DNA from: Nemertoderma westbladi
Taxonomy: Eukaryota; Xenacoelomorpha; Nemertodermatida; Nemertodermatidae
Direction: 5' to 3'
Assembly (NCBI GenBank): GCA_032718475.1
Contig: JAUCBJ010008768.1
Span: 1 to 38,113, forward strand
Length of the DNA stretch: 38,113 nt
Part shown: piece by piece, positions 1 through 8,628 of the stretch
Numbering within the stretch: position 1 is the stretch's first letter
How the letters are laid out: each line of letters starts with the position of its first letter
Made by a program: the position numbers and the translations under genes
Notes under the pieces: model-generated
The model's input: the letters and a program-made list of their open reading frames with translations, nothing else
Told to the model about the DNA's origin: nothing
Database searches by the model: none

Positions 1-1213
1 TCTATATAAACAGAGTTATGACTTAAACTACTCACAACGATATGGCTTAATTATAATTCACATATATGGCGCATTCTTTAGGAATTGCTTCTTTAACAGA
101 CTCACTCATACACAATGCTGCACAATACTGCACACTAATCTGCCAATCTTCACTGATTTTAGTCACATATAAAAGGAACACAGACTGACTCATGTAGGGT
201 CTATCAAATAACATTAGATTCACTTCAAACCACTTTAACATAAGTCACAATCGTTATTGGTAACCTTTCTCTCTTACCTTCGGTATATCAAGAATATTGG
301 GTTTTCGGGGTTATTTCTCGTTATTCCAATATAATAATTCATCAACCAATATAATGAATAACCGACAACAAATAGCAGTATACAGTGTTGATTGAGCAGG
401 TAAATTTTAGCAGTTTCAGCAGTTATTAAAAGCCGTGTGTCAGCAGTGATTACGAAATTGCAGTTAAAGGATATATGTCCTTATAATTAAACCTACTAGT
501 GTTGAGCTAAAAAGCAGAAAGCACAAAACACTAAAAAGCCGTTCTTTCGTGGCTTTGAAAAACTCGTGACTACTACTCTATACGAGGATACCAACTACCC
601 TTATTCCACGAAGCTCCCGTTCAACACAGAGAAAGAGCAGTGAGATAGGAAAATTTCAGTTCAGTAGCTCTGTGATAGGTCAAAATCATGGCTAACTCAA
701 ATTCTATTGGGAGATACAAAAACAAGGCTATGACGCAACCTCCCTAGGCTGGTTGGCCGATTAAACAGAGCCCAGATACCTGCGTACAGCAAATCAGCCA
801 ATAAGCTGGTAGCTTGCACTATTTTTAGCTATAGATCCCTTTAGAGTATTCTAGCGACCGGGGGGGAACTGGCCAACAAGGCAAACGAATCAGTTATCCC
901 ACAAAAGCTTTTACAAGAACATTTTATTATTTTTTTTCAAATGTATTTCATGTTCTAGAACATTTCAAAAAAAAGAAATAGCAAAAACTAGCTAGTAATA
1001 AAAATTTGGAGGGGGGTGTAGCTATAACACACTAGTGCCAATACCATGGTACTGGAGGTGGACCACCGGTTCCGCAACCCCCCGTTTATGTCATGAAGAT
1101 GTTCGAAATAATTCAACGTTCAAGTGGCGATGTAATTTTTGGTATAGGATCTGGGGCGGAGTGTGGTGGATCTAACACTACTGACTACTGGTAATGATAT
1201 TCGCGAAAAATAA
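1..1213. other. Unassigned AT-rich DNA
   Basis: I see no convincing gene here. Short open frames on the minus strand at 47-241 show no recognisable domain. The stretch holds one copy of the dispersed TGTTCTAGAACA palindrome at 951-962, followed by A-rich sequence and a GCAAAAACTAGCTAGT tail that recurs near 6697 and 29052. A G-run sits at 861-867. Confidence 0.5.
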
Positions 1214-1660
1214 AATATTCCGACCGATACCTCCAGCCCAGCACCAGTTAGTGCAGAAACCGATCCTGGTAGATCGATCATAGATCACACATCCGAATCT
1301 ATTGCGGCCAAACGCATTTGTGCCGCCGGGGTAAAATCGACGGAGACCGCTCTAGATCTTCAATTGGTTCAACAGAAGTTGTTAATGATAAAAGAAAACC
1401 GGTATTTAATTTACCTTAAGACGTTAAAGGCCAAAGAAGAGATGAGACGATTGAATCTTGTGATTCCAGATCCTCAAATGTTTACGTTGGATGCTTCAGC
1501 TGTTGAGACTTCAGGAGTTGGAGATGAAGATAACGGATGTAGGCCTATACTAGAGGATCCTCCAGTAATCTCAATTGGCGAGAATGCCGAGGTAATGTTT
1601 GTTGACAACAACCTGGCTCGAAACTTTCTTCATCAGATTACTTTGTTAAATGATAAATAA
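1214..1660 (+). pseudogene. Possible Harbinger Myb/SANT partner protein, C-terminal part
   Basis: A frame open from a stop at 1211 to TAA at 1658-1660 encodes about 148 residues. The middle part is rich in Lys, Glu and Leu and looks like a helix or coiled coil (LVQQKLLMIKENRYL, then LKAKEEMRRLN); an acidic tail follows. There is no good ATG, and CCTCCAG at about 1231-1237 could be a splice acceptor, so this may be a last exon. It converges on a Harbinger transposase relic at 2595-3250 on the other strand. Animal Harbinger elements commonly carry two genes, a DDE transposase and a Myb-like DNA-binding protein. The assignment rests on that position and on the helical C-terminus; no Myb repeat is visible in this piece. 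It could equally be an unrelated exon. Confidence 0.4.
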
Positions 1661-2045
1661 ACTGAGGATTTTTTTTAATAATATGCAATTAAATAATATC
1701 AAAGCATTTACTATTCAAAGTAATGTTGTGTATATAATGTATCAAGATTAGGGATTTGAGTCAGGAAATGTAAGGAAATTTTCTAGACATTTTTCCCACA
1801 ATTTCGTATTTTATTAATTGTTGATGATATAAAATTAACTTTTAATAGTAATTATTTACAGAAATATCCTCATATTAATTGCATAAAATAGTAATAACGG
1901 TAATATGATTTGAATTGAACTTAATTTGTGATTGTGACTTTTGTTTGTGTTTTGTCAATTTCATTATTAGGCCTACTATGTTTTATATTGAACGCAATTT
2001 CTGAAATTAATACATTTTCAATTTTCACTCTTAAACTCTATAACT

Positions 2046-2375
2046 CTAGACCAAGCGGCAGCTTGGTCTATTGGTGACATTCCTGGGCTTCCAATTAGAA
2101 AGCCCTGGTTCAATCCCAAGATGGGGCAGCACTGTTTGGGCACAGTGCTTTAAATGCTGCAGCCAAGCCCAACCCTGGCTTTCATCCTTCAGTGGTCGAT
2201 AAATGGGAACCAAGGCAACTTGGGAAACAGAGTGGAAGGGTTTACTGTGGAAGATCACCCATGATAGTGGTGAACAGGCATTCCTTTAGGAAACAGAGTG
2301 GAAGGGTTTACTGTGGAAGATCACCTATGGTGGTGAACAGGCATTCCTTGGCTTAACGAGCCTAAAAAGATTCTC
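2046..2375 (+). mobile_element. tRNA-derived SINE
   Basis: The 5' part resembles a tRNA: an A-box-like TTGGTCTATTGGTGAC at about 2064, an anticodon-arm-like stem GGGCT/AGCCC, and a good B box CTGGTTCAATCCC near 2105. A non-tRNA body follows, containing GATAAATGGGAACC, a word common in invertebrate SINE bodies. It sits between the Myb-like frame and the transposase of the Harbinger relic. Its 3' part is duplicated (separate entry). Confidence 0.65.
2223..2351 (+). repeat. 66-bp tandem duplication inside the SINE
   Basis: Two adjacent copies start GGAAACAGAGTGGAAGGG, at 2223 and 2289. Both end GTGGTGAACAGGCATTCCTT. They differ by a few substitutions and a 3-bp indel (CATGATAGTGG against TATGGTGG). 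Confidence 0.85.
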
Positions 2376-2594
2376 CCATTCATTTTAACTCTTTTCATAG
2401 TTTAATACTGTACCTCTTGCTATTTTGTCAGTTTATGAATACACGTTCTGAAAAACATAGGAAAACACAAGTAGAGTAAACACTAGAAAGAAGTGATTCC
2501 TGCTTACTGGTGTTGTAGTGGTTCTGTGTCGTGGCTCTTGTGGTTGTAACTGCGGGTGAAGTATACTTTTAGGAAATTTCCTTGAATAAACATA

Positions 2595-3250
2595 TTTCCG
2601 GAAAACTCACATCCCTAATCAAGTTGTGCAAAATCGCGCATTAAGCAATGATGCGACATACACGCTCAGGACTCATTCTCATTTTTCCACCAAGGCAATG
2701 GAATCTCCGCTTAAGTACACCAAAACTTCGTTCTATCACATTTCTAGTAGATTTATGTGATTTATTATATCGCTCTTTAGAAACGTTAGCGGGTACTAGC
2801 AGCAGCGGTGTCAGTAACCAACAGCGGTTCGCGTAACCACTGTCTCCTAGTAGAATACCTCTACGTCGGCCTGATTCAAAATCCATCCCAATCCTGCTGT
2901 TCTTCAAAATTCTAGAATCGTGTACGCTGCCGGGCCAGTCTGCCACTATATCTAAGAATTTACCATCTGCATCACAGATAGCCTGCACATTGATGCTATA
3001 TGTAGTAGCCATGCCTGTTGATGTAATAACTACTCTGATCTCCACATGGAGCTTGAATTTCTACATGGGTGCCATCGACTGCACCCACTACTCCTGGAAA
3101 TCCAGCGACTAAAAAAAAGTTTTCTTTGAGTTTCAGGAGACCTTCTTCGTTTCTTGGCATTTGGACAAATTCGTTTATGTGTTTAATTAAAACATTCGTC
3201 ACACGATAAATAGTTTTACTAATAAATTCTACATTGCGCAATCTTTAGGC
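2595..3250 (-). pseudogene. PIF/Harbinger (HARBI1-like) transposase, frameshifted
   Basis: The minus strand encodes the DDE nuclease of a Harbinger transposase in at least three frames. From 3241 to 2996 the piece carries FPGVVGAVDGTHVEI, with the first catalytic Asp. From about 3010 to 2641 the next frame carries GSVHDSRILKNS, LLGDSGYA (second Asp) and IERSFGVLKRRF (catalytic Glu). A third frame continues as CAILHNLIRDV to about 2595, the usual C-terminal motif. All three acidic residues are therefore present, but the frame breaks near 3000 and near 2641. The N-terminal helix-turn-helix region is missing: a stop lies at 3245-3247. The known role of the family is excision and insertion with 3-bp TWA duplications. 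This copy is dead, but it shows that the source of the TTA/TAA-flanked MITEs below has been in this genome. Confidence 0.88.
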
Positions 3251-4049
3251 TGGCTGTCAATCATCAAGTTGGCCAACCAATTATAATTAGTAACACTTCA
3301 ATATCTGCTATATCTAGTAGAGTGGCTCAAGTTGGTACCAAGTTAATAAAATATCTTCAGCACAAATTGGTCGCATTCGAAATCAGCATTGGTTTATTGT
3401 TTTGGTTAGAAAACACAGCCACTGTAACATGCCCCTCTCCTTCAATATTTTACATTCTTTTTTTAAACCTAATAAATACAAATTGTTTGTCTATTTATCT
3501 ATATATTTTTGCCGCGGGTTGTTCTAGAACATTAACATATATGTCAATATCTCCATAAAAATAGCTAGTAAAAAAATTCAAAATGAGGAGGAATATTCCA
3601 ATATTCCAGGAATATCCCAATATTTTACAGAGGATTTAAAATGCCCTGTAGTGGCTCCGTAGGTACCGCTCTTAAAATTCAGTATCGTTATATACTTGTA
3701 GTGGGTTGAGTTTGATGTTGTTTACTCTCGATTTTCGTCGATGCCTATTTATAACAACTGGAACAAAAGCCATAACATTACCGGTACAGAGCAAACTGCA
3801 TTTTGTTTATTTACTTAAGACTTAAGTAGCCAGATAAGGTACCTTCCAGGGTTACTTAAGTTTTCCCTTAAATGTGAAACTTTAAATGGCCATTTAACTT
3901 TTGAGAAACTGCAAATAAATTTAAGGGGGCACTTAGTAACAAAACACTTTAGTTTAAGTGCCCAATTTAAGTTAAGTGAGTTTTGAGAAACCGGGCCTTA
4001 ATTTAGTTGCAACTAGCTCTTAAAAAATATCGGTATTCATAAACTGTTA
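3250..4049. other. Non-coding stretch with a solo terminus-like sequence
   Basis: I see no gene. At 3395-3440 there is a diverged copy of the dispersed repeat around TTGTTTTGGTTAGAAAA (compare 35785-36200). The words TTTTGAGAAACTG (about 3900) and TTTTGAGAAACCGGGCC followed by TTA (3979-3998) look like a duplicated transposon terminus with a TTA target. I could not find an inverted partner in the window. Confidence 0.4.
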
Positions 4050-4245
4050 GGCCGCGTTCACACTACCGAGTCAAAGTCAAAGTCAAAAGAAAATAAATAT
4101 AGCTAGCTAGCAATGATAAATAATAATACATTATATAGGCCTAATATAATACATAATGGCATTCTAGAAAAAAATAAATTTCTTGTTATTTTTTTTACAT
4201 TTTGTCTTTTGACTTTGACTTTGACTCGGTAGTGTGAACGCGGCC
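4050..4245. mobile_element. Harbinger-type MITE, 196 bp
   Basis: A perfect 40-bp terminal inverted repeat opens with GGCCGCGTTCACACTACC at 4050 and closes with its exact complement at 4245. It is flanked by TTA on both sides (4047-4049 and 4246-4248). The subterminal part repeats GTCAAA. A 3-bp TTA duplication is what PIF/Harbinger transposases leave. The interior is AT-rich and non-coding. Perfect identity of the arms suggests fairly recent insertion or conversion. Confidence 0.92.
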
Positions 4246-4439
4246 TTACTAAATTTAGTTCTAGCATGCCTATTAGTAGCAGTATTGGTACTATATCGAT
4301 GTCAAAAAAGCTTTCAGTTTCAACTAAAGACCGGTAGCTAGTCCTGCCTGTCTGAATGATTATTGCATTACTTTTATCGGTATGGCTTACATTATTAATT
4401 CCATCGATTTTATTGGCCACTAATGCAATATTATTAGTG

Positions 4440-4737
4440 GACGATGTGTGATGACCGCAGAATGTTATCAGATGTCGCAGGAACATCAGATGGGGTCTGG
4501 CGGCATGAAGCAGAAGTCTTCATAGGACACCTGGTGGAGACTCTTGTTGGCAACGGGACACAATGCGGGAGCGCGGTCTAGCAGCGTTACTCGGAGCCAT
4601 TAGAAGGAGGCTGCTATTCGCCCTCCTACTGTAAGGTCATCATCCCTTTGCCTTAGCCGGCGTTCTTGGAGTGGTCTGGGGTTCGGTGACTCACAACCCA
4701 ATACTAAGCAGACAATAATTATTGTATTATAAATGTT
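4440..4737 (+). pseudogene. RLE-type retrotransposon C-terminal fragment (copy 1)
   Basis: Reading right in broken frames, this region encodes residues that match the C-terminal part of the copy at 25450-26213. In order: CDDRRM, then GTSDGVWRHEAE and IGHLVETLV; after a one-base frame change near 4547, RDTMRERGLAALLGAIRRR; after another, RSSSLCLSRRSWSGLGFGD, ending at TAA near 4737. The order of motifs is the same in both copies. It lies just right of the 196-bp MITE. The family is described under 25450-26213. Confidence 0.75.
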
Positions 4738-5071
4738 ATAGTGGTCGGGTTTACCCTTATTATTATTGATTTTTATTCATATACTACTGTAATACTATAA
4801 TCAATAATAATTCTTTACTTCACTCATACAATTTCCTTTTCCACTAAATTGAATGTTTTTTTCCTCTAAATTAAATGTTTTGTAATAAATCTTCGTCATA
4901 ATAATATATATTTTTCTTCCACTAAAATAAATTTATTTTTTTTATCATCAAAAATAAAACTGTAATATAAAAAAAGTAATATTAAATCCAAAGATATAGA
5001 ATATTGATATTCCTTTAGTGTTTTGGTTAAAATAACTTAGTGACTTTTTTAATTTATTTTAGTGTTACACC

Positions 5072-5615
5072 TTACACCTGCGCAGTGGATAGTGTGAAAG
5101 CCGCCTTACACCTGCGCAGTGGATGGTGTGAAATCCGCCTTACACCTGCGCAGTGGATAGTGTGAAAGCTGCCTTACACCTGCGAAGTGGATAGTGTGAA
5201 AGCCGCCTTACACCTGCGCAGTGGATAGTGTGAAAGCCGCCTTACACCTGCGCAGTGGATGGTGTGAAATCCGCCTTACACCTGCGCAGTGTATAGTGTG
5301 AAAGCTGCCTTACACCTGCGAAGTGGATAGTGTGAAAGCCGCCTTACACCTGCGAAGTGGATAGTGTGAAAGCCGCCTTACACCTGCGAAGTGGATAGTG
5401 TGAAAGCCGCCTTACACCTGCGCAGTGGATAGTGTGAAAGCCGCCTTACACCTGCGCAGTGGATGGTGTGAAATCCGCCTTACACCTGCGCAGTGTATAG
5501 TGTGAAAGCTGCCTTACACCTGCGAAGTGGATAGTGTGAAAGCCGCCTTACACCTGCGAAGTGGATAGTGTGAAAGCCGCCTTACACCTGCGAAGTGGAT
5601 AGTGTGAAAGCCGCC
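5072..5615. repeat. 34-bp tandem array, 16 units
   Basis: Sixteen head-to-tail units of exactly 34 bp begin TTACACCTGCGCAGTGG and end GTGTGAAAGCCGCC. Variants (CGCAG or CGAAG, GGATGG or GGATAG, AATCC or AGCC, GTATAG) show a higher-order pattern: units 5-10 and 11-16 carry the same six variants in the same order, a 204-bp duplication. Units 1-4 look like the start of the same pattern. There are no spacers, so it is not a CRISPR array. The unit end plus the next TTA resembles the right end of the MITE at 4245 (GTGTGAACGCGGCC, then TTA). Confidence 0.95.
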
Positions 5616-5622
5616 TTACACC

Positions 5623-5817
5623 TTAAGTAATTTAAACAGGACTTAGGATGATCCAACTCTATAGCAAATGGAGTTGAAAAAATTAATTTGCCACCAGCGG
5701 GGATCGAACCCGCGTCTCCCGATAAACGTTCAAGTATGCTGACCACTGGTGGCAAAATTCATTTTTTCCGCTCCACTTGCTATAGAGTTGAATCAGCCTA
5801 AGTCCTGTTTAAATTAC
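5623..5817. mobile_element. Palindromic element with a tRNA-like core (copy 1)
   Basis: The arms are an imperfect inverted repeat of about 60 bp. The left arm starts TTAAGTAATTTAAACAGG; the right arm is the complement, ending AGTCCTGTTTAAATTAC at 5817. The palindrome continues through CAACTCTATAGC and AATTNATTTTTTC into the acceptor stem of a tRNA-like sequence at the apex (5690-5753). It sits between the 34-bp array and a LINE fragment. The same arms flank a truncated tRNA-like core at 16013-16150. Confidence 0.82.
5690..5753 (-). tRNA. tRNA-like sequence (pseudo-tRNA), shortened D arm
   Basis: On the minus strand a 7-bp acceptor stem (GCCACCA with TGGTGGC) encloses an anticodon-like stem with loop ACGTTTA and a perfect T arm GCGGG-TTCGATC-CCCGC. 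The D arm is too short: GTGGTCAGC replaces the GTGGTGTAGTGGTCAGC seen at 16300, as if slippage between GTGGT repeats deleted eight bases. The anticodon position would read GTT, but the preceding base is C where tRNAs have T. It is probably a tRNA-derived repeat, not a working tRNA. Confidence 0.6.
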
Positions 5818-5821
5818 AAAA

Positions 5822-6440
5822 ATACAACTGATCAATCATCAGGTAGTAAAATTATCGTTATATCCAGTGAACAAGTGAAGGATTCAATCATGGCTCTAAA
5901 CAAAAACAAGGCTGCCGACTATTTTAAGTTGAAGGCGGAACATCTAATTTATGGTCTGTCTGATACACTTTGAGACTACCTGGCATTTGCTTTCAATACC
6001 ATGAGAGCAACTGCAACATGTCCAAAAGCACCTGGTGAAAAATTGGTCATCCCAACCTTAAAAGATTTACATCGAAATAAATATCAACAAAAACCAGTTA
6101 TGACCAATATCTATTGTAATGCTGATTGCGAAGGTTTTGGAACTACTTGTGTCTTGGGAACTTCATTAACCCTGGATCTTAAAATTAATGACCTATAAAT
6201 GGGCTATAGGAAAAACATTAAGTACTGGACTGACATATGCTACGGTCAAGAGCCTGAGTGATTTGTTCAATAAAAAGGGTTCCGATATTTATATGTTAAC
6301 TTTAGATCTTACCGCAGCATTTTATACGGTGAGTTCTGTGAAACTCTTTCAAAAGCTAGGCCAATCGGGAGTAGAGACAAATCTCCTAAAATCACTCAAG
6401 AACTACTATATGGTCAAATGGTCATCTGAAAAACTATCAA
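5822..6440 (+). pseudogene. LINE reverse transcriptase fragment, decayed
   Basis: Three frames in succession give the N-terminal half of a non-LTR reverse transcriptase. The first has SIMALNKNKAADYFKLK and EHLIYG (the finger region that usually reads LKxNKAxGxDGI...EHL). The second has VIPTLKDLHRNKYQ. The third has GYRKNISTGLTYATVKSL, SDLFNKKGSDIYMLTLDLTAAF (motif A with the catalytic Asp) and LFQKLGQSGVE. Stops at 5971 and 6196 and frame changes show it is dead. It is cut on the left by the tRNA-cored palindrome and on the right by the fold-back at 6452. It is a different family from the two LINEs further right. Confidence 0.82.
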
Positions 6441-6451
6441 GACATGACCAT

Positions 6452-6673
6452 AACATGTTAGCTATTTATTTTTTAAAAAAAATTATGTTCTAGAACAAAT
6501 ATTTTTTGTTCTATAACATTTTTTAGAAAAAAAATCTGGATTCTATTTAAAACGCATGGAATCGTTCTAAAACGTGTTTTAAATAGAATCCAGATTTTTT
6601 TCTAAAAATGTTCTAGAACAAAAAATATTTTTTCTAGAACATAATTTTTTTTAAAATAAATAGCTAACATGTT
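6452..6673. repeat. 222-bp fold-back (long inverted repeat)
   Basis: Arms of about 105 bp start AACATGTTAGCTATTTATT on the left and end with the complement at 6673. Each arm contains the TGTTCTAGAACA palindrome (6486-6497 and 6609-6620) and the core CTGGATTCTATTTAAAA. The apex is about 6560-6570. It truncates the LINE fragment on its left. Related arm sequences occur at 12202, 28383 and 30597. Confidence 0.88.
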
Positions 6674-6679
6674 CTGGAA

Positions 6680-8140
6680 CATTTTCTATACAAATAGTAA
6701 CAAGAACTAGCTACTACAAAATATTTATAGAGGGAGTAGGATGTCGGAATCAGTGTCGAAATTACTAGCTAAACCTATTTAAAACACTAGCTACCATAAA
6801 CTTTTTTATGTTACTTAACGAGGATACCTCAATTACGCCTATTGAGCAAATTGCAGCAAATGAAAATTTATAGAACTCTTCCCATATCAAAATATCAAAT
6901 TGTTGTAAAAAAATCTTGCCCCCAGTCACCGCCCCCAGTTAACTCGATGGCATGGCCTTGTATATAGTACGCCTTGGTTCAAACTGAAAAGTGCTGGTTA
7001 CTTGTTTTTTTTTTCATTTTCTGCCTAAGTACTGTAGAGTACTAACAGAGCCTTTTATAGTAATCAGATCATTTTTAAATATTTTCAAATGGATTTTGCG
7101 CCCCAGAAAACCTGTATTGGAAAACAATTAGCCGAAAATTATCACTTTCAAATTTTATGAAAATTGTTCACTCCCGGTACTTGTAATTTTGGTGCAGCAA
7201 AATAACCACCCCAGTATATTTTTTCAAAAATTTTTTATTCGGCCGGAATCGAACTAGCGAAATCTACGAACAAATTAAAAATCAGACGTCTTCGTTAAAA
7301 TTTGTATATTTTAGAGAGGGGGGGGGGGGGTCAATATGAATATGATGGGGTGGGGGGGGGGGGGGGGGGGGGTCAATATAATAGGGTTAAACTAGCTACT
7401 GGAGGAAATGTTCCTATTTACCAAATAAACATTTGAATACTAAATTTATTAATAATTACCATAGTAATTACTGATCTAGAGTAAATAATGCGAAACCAAC
7501 ACGTAATTTGAGTAAATTCCATTCACGCACTCAAAAGTTATTGCAACTTTACTATCTGCAAGGCGTAAACATATCTCAATATCCCATATTGGTTTATGTC
7601 GTCATCGACTCTCTAGTTACATAAACAATATTCGAGAACATTAAGGGGGGCTTAATGTAGCTGCTTCCAGCATTCCCATTATAGATAGATAATTGAAACC
7701 TGAAAAAGGTGGACAGTCCAATTACTAATAAATAACACTGCAATAAATAATTTAAAATTGATTAAAGTATCAGGAGTATTACATATATTCGAATGGCACT
7801 AACTATGGAAGCAGTCGAGAACAGTGAAAAAGATATACTTTTCCCAAGAAATAAATAATTATATTGTCCGCAAAGTAGGGACAATAGAGGTATAATTTTT
7901 AAAGAAACTCGATTAATTTACCACTACTGCTCCATTAGTGGAGCTGTAAATAAAATCTCGTTAACAAAAACTATATCGTTCGCATTTCCAATAATATCAG
8001 GTATTTTGATTTACTGGGTATATGGAGACATTGTGCTGTGCACGCACAATGCAAATAAATTATGGCAAACTTATTAATTAATATACACCATGACCCGTAA
8101 TATAGCGTCATTTTCTGATTACACGAACCCGATGTTAGGA
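6680..8140. other. AT-rich non-coding DNA with poly-G and a tRNA-like relic
   Basis: No gene is visible. The stretch begins with the GTAACAAGAACTAGCTACTAC tail of the TGTTCTAGAACA family. It also contains a minus-strand B-box-like TAGTTCGATTCC at about 7245-7256 with a weakly tRNA-like 5' context up to 7305, and two G tracts (7318-7330 and 7352-7372). Confidence 0.45.
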
Positions 8141-8323
8141 CAATTGCGACCCGGTCAATTGCGACCCGGTCAATTGCGACCCGGTCAATTGCGACCCGGT
8201 CAATTGCGACCCGGTCAATTGCGACCCGGTCAATTGCGACCCATGATTTTAGAAAAAATTTATGGGTCGCAATTGACCGGGTCGCAATTGTCCGGGTCGC
8301 AATTGTCCGGGTCGCAATTGTCC
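8141..8323. repeat. Palindromic minisatellite (15-bp units, 7 direct and 4 inverted)
   Basis: Seven direct copies of CAATTGCGACCCGGT run from 8141 to 8242. After a 21-bp AT-rich spacer, four copies of the complement (GGGTCGCAATTGTCC) run from 8264 to 8323. The block can fold into a long hairpin. It lies about 300 bp upstream of the tetraspanin start. A frame from ATG 8090 stays open through both arms as GQLRP then GSQLS pentapeptides, which is expected from a 15-bp period and is not evidence of a protein. Confidence 0.92.
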
Positions 8324-8628
8324 GGATCCAGATAAAAAGATTTAATGTATATCATTGATAAAAATCATTGTATCATTGTGACTAATGTGAAGAATGGCAA
8401 CGATACGGAGGGTGCGATTTCCCAAAAGACACTTTTTTATAACGCTGATAAAAAAAAATTATAGGCAAAATAAAAAATTATGGCTTCATGCGGACATCGA
8501 CGGTGAGTTGAACAAGTTGTGATTCAAATTTCAAGCAATATAATAATAGCAATAATATATTCAAGTTTATAAGAAGTAATGTACATATGAAATAATGTAA
8601 AGATCTATACAGACACTAAATATACCTA

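Noticed and set aside
951-962. TGTTCTAGAACA as a heat-shock or steroid-receptor element
   Set aside because: The core does resemble such sites, but its recurrence with shared flanks and tails across non-genic AT-rich DNA is better explained as a repeat family.
2046-2258. Minus-strand 70-residue open frame
   Set aside because: It lies antisense to a SINE and has no domain.
4103-4486. Minus-strand 127-residue open frame
   Set aside because: It crosses the end of the MITE and runs antisense to the RLE-family fragment; no domain.
5072-5615. CRISPR-like regular repeats (also 34233-35262)
   Set aside because: Units abut without unique spacers, the sequence is clearly animal, and no cas gene is present. 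These are tandem satellites.
5690-5753. Functional tRNA-Asn gene
   Set aside because: The D arm is too short, the base before the anticodon is wrong, and the sequence is embedded in a palindrome that recurs with a truncated core.
8090-8335. 81-residue protein of GQLRP and GSQLS repeats
   Set aside because: The frame is open only because 15 is a multiple of three; both halves are the same DNA read in opposite orientations.
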